A stretch of 64,000 nucleotides of DNA from JANQOH01 sp965201155 (GCA_965201155.1 OZ241752.1:1302001-1366000), one strand, 5' to 3'. Numbered from the stretch's first letter, positions 27,216 to 35,344 are shown. Program-made: numbers and translations. The notes: generated by a model from the letters alone, not told the origin.

Positions 27216-28424
27216 TCAGGAACGGGATGAGGTGAAGCGCGGCGGGTCCAGCCGCTCGAACGCCATGCTTCCGGTGAGGGTGCGGCTGGGTGCGTTTTCG
27301 GGCGCTGGGTCGAGGCGGCAGAGGGCGACGAACTCGCTGGTGGAACTGATCTGCGCATTGGGCGCCTGCACAGCAACATGACCCGTGATGCGGGCGCTCC
27401 AATGGCCGTCGGCATCGCGGATATAGGCTTCCGGCGGGGATTCTATGGCGACAAACATATACAGGCGCAAGCGTTGGCGCTCGTCTTCGGTCAGGCTCGC
27501 GCGCCAGGTTCGCGTCCATTCCGGTGCATCAGCGCCGCGGAAGCGGTCATAGAGAAGGCGTCGGCAGGCGCCTGCGGCCTTGCCGCGGGCGCGTTGCAGC
27601 GCCTGTTTCTCTTCTTCGACACTGCGTGGTGCAGTGCCGAGCAATTCGGCGTCGATGAGGCGGTCGGGCTGCGCCGGCCCGCCGCGCGCCTCTATGGCGC
27701 CGCGGAAGCGCACCTTGCGCCCGGCGACGGCCAGCGCGGCCTCCGGCCGTTCGTGCAACTGCAAGGTGAGATCGTAGCGCGCGCGGGGGCGCCCCGGGTC
27801 CATGCGGACGAAGATCAGGGCGTCACTGCGCCGCCCGGCAATGGTGCCGTCCCACACCACCTCCTTCCCGCGGCAGCGTTCGGCGAAGGCGCGGCGGGTG
27901 CGTTCGGCGTCGCTGCGCCGGGTATTGCCCGCGCAATCGTTCCAGAAGTCACGCCATGCCATTGCCGATCCGGGCAAGGCAACATAGCCGCCGGTGACGA
28001 GTTTCCGGGTGAGGGAGGCGCCGGTTTCATGTCCGAATGCCGCGAGGGGCTGCGCCAGCGCCAGGGCACGGTCCCAGTCTTCGGCCGCGAATGCGTCGCC
28101 GGCCTGGTGTGCGGTTCTTTCGACAAGGGTGTCGATACGGGCCCTGCTGTCGCGGTAGGAAGGGTCGAGCGCGATGGCCGCGTCGATGAGGCTGACGGCG
28201 GCGGCGAAATCCCTGCCGCGGCCCAGGCCCTGTGCTGCGAGCAAAGCCTGCAATTCATAGCCGCGCGGGTTGTTTTCCGAGGCGAGCGCTGCGGCCAGGC
28301 GGGCGGCCTTGTCGAAGTCTCCCGCATCATAGGCCGCAAGGGCGCGTTCCTCGTCGCCCTCACGGCAGCCGACAAGAGCGGCGAGCAGTGCGAGCGCCAG
28401 CAGGGCAGATCGGCTGCGGTTCAC
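27216..28424 (-). CDS. Predicted lipoprotein with TPR-like N-terminal part, function unknown
   Basis: 402 residues. A lipoprotein signal ends at the LVGC lipobox (Cys about 20), so it should be anchored in the envelope. Residues about 25-130 form helical, TPR-like segments (LAAYDAGDFDKAARLAAAL; FAAEDWDRALALAQPLAAF). The C-terminal two-thirds contains strand-rich text (GKEVVWDGTIAG, LIFVRMDPG) resembling an OB-like or other beta domain. I do not recognise the family. It starts at a GTG overlapping the pyrE stop (GTGA at 28421-28424), so it is translated with pyrE; a functional link is not evident. Confidence 0.7.
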   Translation of the reverse strand: MNRSRSALLALALLAALVGCREGDEERALAAYDAGDFDKAARLAAALASENNPRGYELQALLAAQGLGRGRDFAAAVSLIDAAIALDPSYRDSRARIDTLVERTAHQAGDAFAAEDWDRALALAQPLAAFGHETGASLTRKLVTGGYVALPGSAMAWRDFWNDCAGNTRRSDAERTRRAFAERCRGKEVVWDGTIAGRRSDALIFVRMDPGRPRARYDLTLQLHERPEAALAVAGRKVRFRGAIEARGGPAQPDRLIDAELLGTAPRSVEEEKQALQRARGKAAGACRRLLYDRFRGADAPEWTRTWRASLTEDERQRLRLYMFVAIESPPEAYIRDADGHWSARITGHVAVQAPNAQISSTSEFVALCRLDPAPENAPSRTLTGSMAFERLDPPRFTSSRS

Positions 28425-28999
28425 ACAGGCGCTCCGCCGAGGTCGAAATCGTTGGCATCGAAGAGGGCGGTGAGGCGCAGACCTTCCTGCGCCAGGGCGT
28501 GCCCTGCACCTTGCAGCCGGTCGACCAGCGTGATGACCTGCTTGACGGTTCCGCCGGCATCGCGAATGGCCTGCACCGCCTGCATGGCGGAGCCGCCGGT
28601 AGTGGTGACATCCTCCACCACTGCGACAAGGCAGTGGCGGGGCAGTTCACGTTCGACGCGGCGCCGGGTGCCGTAGTCCTTTGCTGCCTTGCGGACACCG
28701 AACCCGGTAATGGGCCGGCCGATCTGGCCGCTGCGCATGACGGCGGCGGTCACGACGGGCAGCGCACCCATTTCCAGACCTGAGAGAAAGGACGGCCAGG
28801 GTTCATCGAGCGCGTCGAGCACGAGATCGGCAATCAGTCGAGCACCTTGCGGGTCGAATGTGGTTTGCTTCATGTCGAAATAGAAACGGCTGCTGGCGCC
28901 CGAAACCAGGGTCATCTCGCGCCCGGTGACGAGCGATTTCCGGGCGATGAGGTCGCGTAGCGCAAGGCGACTTTCGGCAGTAGCAGTGACGGCGCTCAC
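28421..28999 (-). CDS. pyrE: Orotate phosphoribosyltransferase
   Basis: 192 residues. The PRPP-binding motif is VAVVEDVTTTGGSAM, and the N-terminal RDLIARKSLVTGREMTLVSGASSRFYFDMKQTTFDPQGA region is the family pattern (shown here only in part). It transfers ribose phosphate to orotate to give OMP in de novo pyrimidine synthesis. No ATG is available near the domain start; the GTG at 28999 gives VSAVTATAESRLAL and a normal length, whereas the open frame to 29146 adds an unlikely tail. No other pyr gene is adjacent. Confidence 0.9.
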   Translation of the reverse strand: MSAVTATAESRLALRDLIARKSLVTGREMTLVSGASSRFYFDMKQTTFDPQGARLIADLVLDALDEPWPSFLSGLEMGALPVVTAAVMRSGQIGRPITGFGVRKAAKDYGTRRRVERELPRHCLVAVVEDVTTTGGSAMQAVQAIRDAGGTVKQVITLVDRLQGAGHALAQEGLRLTALFDANDFDLGGAPV

Positions 29000-29213
29000 A
29001 GCGGCTCCGGAAACGGTTATGAAGTATGCTGGGGCGCGGCGTCCTGCGACGGCGGCGCAGCAGCCTTCTTTGTGGTTTTTCTTAGTATCAGCTTTCGCGC
29101 GCAAACCAAACAACAGGGGCGCCGCCGACGCTACGACCTGTGCCACGGGACGCGCCCCATTTGCACTTGATGTTCTTTCATGATGGGTATAGCAATATCT
29201 ATTATATGGTTTT

Positions 29214-29235
29214 ATCCAATTTCATTGGATTTTTG
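29214..29235 (+). promoter_or_regulatory. Inverted repeat in the abiE leader (operator and/or attenuator)
   Basis: ATCCAAT (29214-29220) and ATTGGAT (29224-29230) are perfect inverted repeats around TTC, followed by TTTTTG. The site ends 9 bases before the AbiEi start codon. AbiEi antitoxins repress their own operon by binding inverted repeats, so it may be the operator; the T-run also makes it terminator-like in the plus direction. Upstream is AT-rich sequence with possible -10 boxes (TATAGC, TATTAT). Confidence 0.5.
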
Positions 29236-29244
29236 TGAACCGCC

Positions 29245-30039
29245 ATGCCCCGGCTCATTTCTGCGCCTTTCTTCAGCGCCAATCCGGTCTTCCGCCGCGC
29301 CGAGTATGCTGCGGCTGTCGGTCGCCGCTCTCACGACAAGGTCGTCACGGCGATGCTCACCCAGCATCTTCGAGCAGGCAATATCAAGCGTGTCGCGCGG
29401 GGCGTTTTCGCGTCGGTGCCCAAGCATGCCAAAGCGGCGCAATGGTCGGTTGACCGCTTCCTGGCTGCCTCGCGCTTGCGCCGCGACAGCACGATTGCCT
29501 ATCGCTCGGCCCTTGAACTGCACGGCTGCGCCTACGCCGAAGGGGGTGAGGTGCAGGTGATCGCGCAGGGTGATACTGGTATGTTCGAGGCTGCCGGCGT
29601 CGCCTGCCGGTTTGTCAGGCCGCCGCGCGGTTTCGCGCCACCGGACGGCGTTACGGAGATCGACCGCCTGGGGCTGGCGGTCAGCGTGACAACGATCGAG
29701 CGGACGATTGCGGATCTATTCGTTCGCTACGATCTGGCCGGTGATATGGAGGATTATTTCAACTCACTGGATCTCGTGGTACGGATCGACGCGTCGGTGC
29801 TGGTTGGGTATACGCGCGCGCTGGGAAAGGCCACGGCCGCCGGCGCTCTGGGTTTCTGGCTGGAGCGCGAACAAGAGCGATTGGGTGTGCCGGATGCCGC
29901 GTTCGAAGAACTCCGCATGTTGATGCCGTCTCAACCGCGATATGCGCTGGGCGCCAAACCGGGCGAGGGGAAATCAGCCAAGGGCTGGAACGTCATTCTT
30001 CCCGTCGACATCATGGAACGCCGTTTCGAGGGGCTGTAG
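29245..30039 (+). CDS. abiEi: AbiEi-type antitoxin / transcriptional regulator
   Basis: 264 residues. The N-terminal part (about 15-95) is a winged helix of the AbiEi type (FRRAEYAAAVGRRSHDKVVTAM; VARGVFASVP; TIAYRSALELHGCAY), and the rest includes the VTTIERTIADLFVRYDLAG region typical of the C-terminal antitoxin domain. In type IV systems AbiEi represses the operon and neutralises AbiEii. It starts just after an inverted-repeat leader and ends immediately before abiEii (one base apart). The pair confers abortive phage resistance in characterised cases. Confidence 0.85.
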   Translation: MPRLISAPFFSANPVFRRAEYAAAVGRRSHDKVVTAMLTQHLRAGNIKRVARGVFASVPKHAKAAQWSVDRFLAASRLRRDSTIAYRSALELHGCAYAEGGEVQVIAQGDTGMFEAAGVACRFVRPPRGFAPPDGVTEIDRLGLAVSVTTIERTIADLFVRYDLAGDMEDYFNSLDLVVRIDASVLVGYTRALGKATAAGALGFWLEREQERLGVPDAAFEELRMLMPSQPRYALGAKPGEGKSAKGWNVILPVDIMERRFEGL

Positions 30040-31026
30040 ATGGCAGCGCCATCTGCCCGGACGCTGCAACGCCTCGCCGATGACACCGGCCACCAGCCCG
30101 GCACTTTGGAGAAGGTGCTGCGGCTGCTGGACCTGTTGCAGGAGATTGCACGAGACCGGGTTCTGTCAGACCGCCTCGTCCTCAAGGGTGGAACAGCGCT
30201 CAACCTGTTCCACCTGGGTCTCGACCGTCTTTCGGTCGATATCGACCTGAATTACGTCGGAGCGCTCGATCGGACTGCGATGGAAGCCGAACGGCCGACC
30301 GTTGAGGCCGCACTCGACCGCCTCCTCGCCTCGCGGGGATACAGCGTTCGTCGCAGACTGGATCAACATGCCGGCGGCAAATGGCTTGCACGCTATGCCT
30401 CGGCAATCGGCGGCAACGCCAGCCTGGTGATCGACGTAAACTACATGGCGCGACAGCCCTTGTTCGGTTTAGCACGCATGGAGTCGCTTCCCATAGGCGA
30501 CCAGCAGGCAAGCAATGTGCTCGTCCTCGACCTTCATGAAATTGTTGCCGGCAAGCTTGTCGCGCTCGTCGACCGGCAAGCAGCACGCGACCTGTTCGAC
30601 GCTCGCCGTATCCTTTCCGTCGACGCGCTGGACTGGAAGCAGATCAAGACCGCAGTGCTGGTCATCGGCGCCAGTGGCCGGCGCGACTGGCGCACTGTGT
30701 CCGTGGAGGCCATAAGGGGTGATCCTCGCGAATTCCGCCGGAAACTTTTGGTGTGCCTGCCGCGCGACCATTTCGTCGCCAAGGGAGAGATCGCTGCGTG
30801 GGTTGATGAAACGGTTGCGCTTTGCCGGGCAAGATTCGGTTTCCTGTTCGATCTCGCAGAGAATGAGCAGGCATTTCTCGACGGTGTGCTGGATCGTGGT
30901 CAGATTGACGCTGAACTGCTGGATATCGCCCCGGAGATTCGAGTGTGCATTGAAAACATGCCGATGCTTGAGTGGAAAACCTCGCATGTTCGAAAGCATC
31001 GAGGGCTGACTGCTTCTGGCCAGTAA
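30040..31026 (+). CDS. abiEii: AbiEii-type nucleotidyltransferase toxin
   Basis: 328 residues. The nucleotidyltransferase core is visible early: DRLVLKGGTALNLFHLG followed by LSVDIDLNYV, with the GG and DID catalytic signatures intact, and the DLHEIVAGKLVALVDRQAARDLFDA stretch typical of the AbiEii/DUF1814 family (Lys and Asp motifs). AbiEii-like toxins such as MenT modify tRNA 3' ends with nucleotides. The reading frame is intact, so this toxin is probably functional. It is directly coupled to abiEi. The following DNA methyltransferase begins 91 bases later on the same strand. Confidence 0.87.
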   Translation: MAAPSARTLQRLADDTGHQPGTLEKVLRLLDLLQEIARDRVLSDRLVLKGGTALNLFHLGLDRLSVDIDLNYVGALDRTAMEAERPTVEAALDRLLASRGYSVRRRLDQHAGGKWLARYASAIGGNASLVIDVNYMARQPLFGLARMESLPIGDQQASNVLVLDLHEIVAGKLVALVDRQAARDLFDARRILSVDALDWKQIKTAVLVIGASGRRDWRTVSVEAIRGDPREFRRKLLVCLPRDHFVAKGEIAAWVDETVALCRARFGFLFDLAENEQAFLDGVLDRGQIDAELLDIAPEIRVCIENMPMLEWKTSHVRKHRGLTASGQ

Positions 31027-31117
31027 GCGGGAATACTGCGCACACGCAGGGCATGTGGTAGTTTCGGACTGTCGAGAATAAAAGCAAGCATCGCACTTGG
31101 CGGCGCTTGGCACGGAT

Positions 31118-32032
31118 ATGATGATGGATAACAAAATCAACACCGATCGCGCCCTCCGCACAAGGGAGAAGACGGTTCAATTGTCGCTGCCATACGGCAC
31201 GAGGGAACGGGGTGTTGTCGTCTGCTCGGACAACATTCCGTTCATGCAGCGCCTGCCCGATGCGATGTTCAAACTGATCGTCACGTCGCCGCCATATAAC
31301 TTGGGGAAATCATACGAGAAACGATCGGGCCTTGACGCTTATCTCACGATACAGGAGAGGGTGATAGGGGAATGTGTGCGATTGCTGCATGACCGAGGTT
31401 CGATTTGCTGGCAAGTCGGAAACTATGTGGAGAACGGGGAAATCGTGCCCTTGGATACGCTTCTCTATCCCTTGTTTCGGGCACAGGGACTCAAGTTGCG
31501 GAACCGTATAATTTGGCATTTCGGTCACGGGCTTCATTGCAAAAATCGGCTCTCAGGACGTTATGAGACAATAAATTGGTGGACAAAAGGTGAAAATTAC
31601 ACCTGGAATCTTGATCCTATAAGGGTTCCATCAAAATATCCGAACAAGAAGCATTTCAAGGGACCTAACGTCGGGAAGTTATCGGGCAATCCCAAGGGGA
31701 AAAATCCGAGCGACGTTTGGGAATTCCCGAATGTAAAGAGCAACCATCCCGAGAAAACAGTTCACCCATGTCAATTTCCGGTGGAACTGGTGGAACGGCT
31801 GGTGTTGTCGTTGACGGATGAGGGAGACGGCGTTTTTGATCCCTATCTGGGTGTCGGGTCGACGGTGATCGCAGCGCTGAAGCACAACCGGCGCGGATAT
31901 GGATGTGACATCGTGCAAGAATATGTTGATATCGCTCACTCCCGGCTCGATGCGCTGGACGCGGGAACGCTGCGCACTCGTCCGATGGGGAAGCCAATTT
32001 ATGACCCTGGCTTGCCGAGGGGCGGTCACTGA
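31118..32032 (+). CDS. Type II DNA methyltransferase, beta class (N4-C or N6-A)
   Basis: 304 residues. The catalytic motif IV, TSPPYNLGKSY, is near the N-terminus (about 58-68), and the AdoMet-binding motif I, DPYLGVGSTVIAAL, near the C-terminus (about 246-260): this order defines beta-class enzymes. The target-recognition region lies between (about 115-225). Three ATGs in a row (31118, 31121, 31124) are possible starts; the first is used. It ends in an overlap (TGATG) with an endonuclease gene that carries a nonsense codon, so this is the modification half of a restriction system now probably acting as a solitary methylase. Base composition is visibly lower in GC than the neighbours. Confidence 0.9.
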   Translation: MMMDNKINTDRALRTREKTVQLSLPYGTRERGVVVCSDNIPFMQRLPDAMFKLIVTSPPYNLGKSYEKRSGLDAYLTIQERVIGECVRLLHDRGSICWQVGNYVENGEIVPLDTLLYPLFRAQGLKLRNRIIWHFGHGLHCKNRLSGRYETINWWTKGENYTWNLDPIRVPSKYPNKKHFKGPNVGKLSGNPKGKNPSDVWEFPNVKSNHPEKTVHPCQFPVELVERLVLSLTDEGDGVFDPYLGVGSTVIAALKHNRRGYGCDIVQEYVDIAHSRLDALDAGTLRTRPMGKPIYDPGLPRGGH

Positions 32033-32643
32033 TGCGAATTGGTGCGAAATATTCGCACCTCAACGGCGAGGAATATCTTCTTGTTCACAAGCCAGCCTTG
32101 TGGCGGGAAGTACAGGAAGTGATCTCGGGCGTTGACGCTGCTGCTTGCAAGACGAAGATCTCGAAGGAGAAGACGATGCCGGGGCGGATTCTGTATTCCC
32201 CAACTGACATGAATGCAGCGTTCAAGTCGGGTCTTGAGGAAGCGAGTTGGACCGAGCGCCGAAACACTTTTTGGGTTACTGATGATGAAAAATTACTACG
32301 CACAATATATGAGCTCCCTCCGGCGGAACAGAAACAGGCTATCCAGGCCGCAAGACGTGAGCCTATCATGTCCTACAATCAGACTGATTTTGTAAAGGAT
32401 CGTGTGGCGGTTGAAGTATAGTTCGGCAAGTATGCGTTTGTTGCACATGATTTGTTTGTCAAACATTTGAGCTTCTATGTCTCTGATATTATTGACGTGG
32501 GCATCGAGATCCTGCCCATGAAAGTATTGGAGAAGGAGATGTCGAGCGGCGTACCATATTACGAACGCGACCTCCTCAACGTGCTGCGGCAGGGACGGGG
32601 CGTGCCGGCGGTACCGCTCGTGTTGATTGGCGTGCTGCCATGA
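32032..32643 (+). pseudogene. BglII/BstYI-like restriction endonuclease, interrupted by an in-frame TAG
   Basis: Reading through one amber codon at 32419-32421, the frame is open for 203 codons, about the length of BstYI. The first part is MRIGAKYSHLNGEEYLLVHK and the part after the stop, FGKYAFVAHDLFVKHLSFYV then VGIEILPMK and GRGVPAVPLVLIG, continue the same family. BglII-type enzymes have the active site D-x8-E-x-Q. Here Asp119 and Glu128 have exactly that spacing and the TAG is codon 130, the Gln; CAG to TAG is a single C-to-T change. The product would stop after 129 residues, before the rest of the core, so it should be inactive unless the stop is suppressed. The start overlaps the methyltransferase stop. 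Confidence 0.85.
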
Positions 32644-32723
32644 TGTGCGGACGCGTCGAAATGTAGAGCGACGTGACGAATTTGCAGCCGATAACAGGCG
32701 ACAATGCTGCGTCCGCTGGCGGG

Positions 32724-32750
32724 TTGTCCTGTTCAGATCGGATGTATAAT
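32724..32750 (+). promoter_or_regulatory. Promoter-like site upstream of phd
   Basis: TTGTCC (32724-32729) and a perfect TATAAT (32745-32750) separated by 15 bases lie 39 bases upstream of the phd start. The spacing is short for sigma-70 but the -10 is exact. The 145-base spacer between the endonuclease remnant and phd shows no gene. Confidence 0.45.
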
Positions 32751-32788
32751 CGGGCCTGAGAATGGCCTGCGATGATACGAGGGTTACC

Positions 32789-33031
32789 ATGAATAGCATC
32801 GGTGCTCATGAAGCCAAGACACGCCTGCCCAGGCTGCTTGACCGTGTTGCGCGCGGTGAGAGCCTGACCATCACACGATATGGCAAGCCGGTTGCCCGCC
32901 TTGTGCCGGCGACCAGTTCCCGCGACGAGGCGAAACGCGCAGCCGCACGTATCGAAAGCCGCCGCCGAGAATTCAAGGGCGCGCCCGTAGCAGAGTTGAT
33001 GGAAACCGTCCATGAGGGGCACATGTGGTGA
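32789..33031 (+). CDS. Phd/YefM-family antitoxin
   Basis: 80 residues. The N-terminal MNSIGAHEAKTRLPRLLDRVARGE and ITRYGKPVARLVPA stretches are the classic Phd/YefM DNA-binding dimer pattern; the C-terminal half (from about 45) is the disordered toxin-binding region. It would bind a PIN-domain toxin encoded just downstream, but that gene is broken (next entry). The ATG at 32789 is chosen; an in-frame ATG at 32762 would add nine unrelated residues. The frame is intact, so the antitoxin may remain as a solitary repressor. Confidence 0.85.
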   Translation: MNSIGAHEAKTRLPRLLDRVARGESLTITRYGKPVARLVPATSSRDEAKRAAARIESRRREFKGAPVAELMETVHEGHMW

Positions 33032-33169
33032 AATGGTGGGTCATCAACTGCTCGGTATTCCTTGCCTGGTGCCGTGGCGATGAAGAAGAACCGGCGTCTG
33101 CACGGGGCGGCGCGAGAGGCAGGCGTCGCCCTCCACGGTGACAGTCAGGCTGGAAATCTGACGTCGTGA
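33028..33169 (+). pseudogene. VapC-type PIN toxin remnant with frameshifts
   Basis: A GTG overlapping the phd stop opens a frame reading KWWVINCSVFLAWC then DEEEPASAR, a VapC N-terminus. The first catalytic Asp of the PIN domain (expected in V-I-D-C/A-S) is Asn (VINCS). At the G-run 33103-33109 the frame breaks: the original frame stops at 33139, while the family text continues one frame over as AREAGVAL and then degrades, with a hint of LEI in the third frame. No further PIN motifs are visible before the next gene. The remnant may extend to about 33200. Confidence 0.75.
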
Positions 33170-33214
33170 TGCAGGAGTCTGGCTTTCCAACCCCTCCGCA
33201 AACAAGGCTTGCTA

Positions 33215-34291
33215 TCAGTCCAACCGGACCTTGAGGCCGTTCAGATGCGTCCAGGGGATGAACCCCTTGTGCTGGAGCATGCCGACGACGATGCCGGCGG
33301 CAATGCCCTGGTCCTCGGCAAACGCCCTGACGGCTTGCGCGCTGTATGATCCAGTAGCGGCGAATTGGTCCCAGGCTCGCCTGGGGACGAGCATGCTGGC
33401 CGCCCACTCATTGGCCTCGGCCTCTTGTCCGGTGTCGTCTCCATTGGCTTCGTCGACGAAAATGCCCTTCTTGCCGTGAAGCAGAATATGCGCCGCCTCA
33501 TGGAAGAAGCTGAACCACAAATGGTCATCGGACTTGTGCCGCCCGGTCAGTTGAATGACAGCCTTCCCGGGAGACAGCCACCATGCCGCACCGCTGAGCG
33601 CGGTTTTCGGCAAAGGCGACACCAGCGCCAGCGCGACGCCCGCTTCGTTGCACAGCACCCGCGCCTGCTGCAGGGCATCCGCGATCGGCTCGCGCGTCAG
33701 GCCGCGGATCATCCGCACTGCACGCCTGAAGCGACTCCTGTTGTATTCCATGCAGTCCTGACGATCGGCCTCGATCTCGCCGAGCCGAAGCCAGGTGGCC
33801 AATGCAACTTCGCTGCTTCTGAATTTCGGAGAATGGCGGTATGCAGCACTGGCGCGACCATAGTGAGCGGTCCACGCATCGACCGATCCCACGCGAAAGA
33901 AAGCCAGCAATTTCGATACCGCATCGATGTCCGATTCCGGGCGCGGGAAGCAGCCTCGCTTTACCAGGTCCTTGACGGGGAACGCCTTGACCCACGCCGC
34001 CGAAGCAGAAGCATCTTTTGCCTCGGCCTCACGAGCCCGGTGAAGCCGATGGCTGGCCTCAATCCCGAGCCAAATGCCGGCATCGACACCGAGTACCTTT
34101 TCGAACTGCAGCGCCGTTCCCGGTTCCAGCGGCGCCTTGCCCGAGATGATCTCGCTGATCAGCTTGGCGGAGCGCCCGCAGCGGCGTGCGAATTCGGCAT
34201 GCGAAATTCCCTCGACCTCAAGGCGTTCCTGGAGAACCCATCCGGGCGGGACCGCATAGTCCGGGCTGAATTGGTTGGTCCCTGTCGCCAT
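33215..34291 (-). CDS. higA: HigA-type antitoxin fused to ImmA/IrrE metallopeptidase
   Basis: 358 residues. The N-terminal XRE helix-turn-helix (about 12-70, PPGWVLQERLEVEGISHAE; CGRSAKLISEIISGKAPLEP) is of the HigA kind, and the C-terminal half is an M78 peptidase with the zinc motif FFHEAAHILLH (HEXXH, about residue 265). Such fusions can sense a signal and cleave a repressor. The ATG at 34291 has a strong GGAGGAAGGGGAG ribosome site; a TTG at 34309 overlapping the higB stop is the alternative. It follows higB by 14 bases, as in most higBA operons, toxin first. Confidence 0.87.
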   Translation of the reverse strand: MATGTNQFSPDYAVPPGWVLQERLEVEGISHAEFARRCGRSAKLISEIISGKAPLEPGTALQFEKVLGVDAGIWLGIEASHRLHRAREAEAKDASASAAWVKAFPVKDLVKRGCFPRPESDIDAVSKLLAFFRVGSVDAWTAHYGRASAAYRHSPKFRSSEVALATWLRLGEIEADRQDCMEYNRSRFRRAVRMIRGLTREPIADALQQARVLCNEAGVALALVSPLPKTALSGAAWWLSPGKAVIQLTGRHKSDDHLWFSFFHEAAHILLHGKKGIFVDEANGDDTGQEAEANEWAASMLVPRRAWDQFAATGSYSAQAVRAFAEDQGIAAGIVVGMLQHKGFIPWTHLNGLKVRLD

Positions 34292-34305
34292 CTCCCCTTC
34301 CTCCG

Positions 34306-34641
34306 TCAATGATAGTCGACCACTTCGAGGATTGTGATCGCTGTCACTCGATGCGTGTCGATTCCCCCATCGGCCCTACGCGGAACCGGTTGGTGACCGG
34401 GTTCAAAAACAAGTCGCCGTGGGTGAATGAGATCGACTGCGAACTGTTCGTCCCGGTCCCCTCTGAGCTGATGCCGCCGTTCGGGCCGCGTGGTCGGTAC
34501 CCGTTCAAGGTCACGCGCAGCCCGGAGCACAGCCATCCGCATCATGATGATCTTCCTCATCGGCACCCCATAGGTTTTCTGCAGGGCTTGCGCCGAGTTG
34601 AAGGTCTTTTCGAGCTTACGGGTCCGGAAGGCGATGTCCAT
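34306..34641 (-). CDS. higB: HigB-type (RelE-fold) mRNA interferase toxin
   Basis: 111 residues, HigB/RelE fold. The stretch MDIAFRTRKLEKTFNSAQAL, the central RRHQLRGDRDEQFAVDLIHPRRLVFEP with the catalytic basic residues, and the C-terminal ITILEVVDYH are typical. HigB cleaves mRNA in translating ribosomes. The frame is intact. It is the first gene of the higBA operon, with a palindrome upstream, and its stop overlaps a possible TTG start for higA. Confidence 0.87.
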   Translation of the reverse strand: MDIAFRTRKLEKTFNSAQALQKTYGVPMRKIIMMRMAVLRAARDLERVPTTRPERRHQLRGDRDEQFAVDLIHPRRLVFEPGHQPVPRRADGGIDTHRVTAITILEVVDYH

Positions 34642-34667
34642 GAATATCTTCTATACCCATTACCTAT

Positions 34668-34678
34668 ATCGTAACGAT
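34668..34678 (-). promoter_or_regulatory. Palindrome in the higBA promoter
   Basis: ATCGTAACGAT is an inverted repeat (ATCGT/ACGAT) centred 32 bases upstream of the higB start. Two TATAG boxes lie between it and the gene on the minus strand, suitable as -10 elements. HigA proteins bind such palindromes to repress the operon; the match is by position and symmetry only. Confidence 0.45.
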
Positions 34679-34938
34679 TTTCCCCGTTTCACATCTTCGA
34701 TCAACACTGCCCAGCGATTGACGCTGAGCAGGATTGCCTCCTGTCACCTGGTTGAAAATGTCACACCACGCTGACGGCAACACGCCGGCCAGCGCCCGGC
34801 TTTTTCTGGATCACGCCCATCAAGGGCGCCATTTGCGCCCGGGCGATCCCGCCTGCTTCTGCATCCCTATTTGCTTGCGCAGAGACAAGCCGGCATAGTG
34901 CGGATTGGGTAATCCCCATGGTATTTTGAGCGCTCTTC
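34679..34938. other. Gap between higB and the frameshifted gene, no recognised gene
   Basis: About 260 bases. A minus-strand open frame (34761-34940, about 59 residues from an ATG at 34940: KSAQNTMGITQSALCRLV and so on) has a helix-turn-helix-like feel but matches no family I can name; its ATG is almost back to back with the plus-strand frame at 34939. It could be a remnant. The left part presumably holds the higBA promoter. Confidence 0.3.
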
Positions 34939-35344
34939 ATGGTGAGGACGATGACTAGTATGGCAGCTTCTTCGCTGGTGAATGATTTTCGCACGCGAAA
35001 TCGGGCGACGGTCTCGGTTTCAGGCCGCGAAGTCATAGACTCGGGCACGATTTTGACGAGCGCGCAAACTGGGCTGAAGATCAACCTGGCCAATCTCACC
35101 TATCACATTATCTTCGATGATGATGCGCGGGAACAAGAGATAAGTATGGATAAAACAAGCGAAAAATCCGTACAAATACGCTTGTCAAAATTCACCAATG
35201 TTCTGGGGACGTCGGTGAATTTTCTGCCTATCGGCGATGTCTCAGGTTCCGGGATCTGGCTTTCCCCTGTATGTGGAAGCAATAGGAGACGATACAAAAA
35301 TTGTTTCCTATACGATCTACGTAGGAGATGATCGTGGAAATTGA
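34939..35344 (+). pseudogene. Small gene with a probable frameshift (DUF6864-like)
   Basis: The first frame (from 34939, or the ATG at 34951 after GAGGACG) reads VSVSGREVIDSGTILT, then KFTNVLGTSVNFLPIGDVSGSG, and ends at 35331 in low-complexity text. From about 35255 another frame continues sensibly as SGFPLYVEAIGDDTKIVSYT then IYVGDDRGN with a stop at 35342-35344. The combined protein of about 130 residues resembles, from memory, DUF6864 proteins (VIDSGT near the start, FNNSLGT in the middle). One indel near 35250 is needed, so it is broken or the sequence has an error. The function of the family is not known. Confidence 0.5.

Noticed and set aside
34761..35099. Minus-strand open frame of about 112 residues with a helix-turn-helix-like stretch
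   Set aside because: It overlaps the plus-strand frame that resembles a real small protein, and no family could be recognised; noted only within the gap entry.
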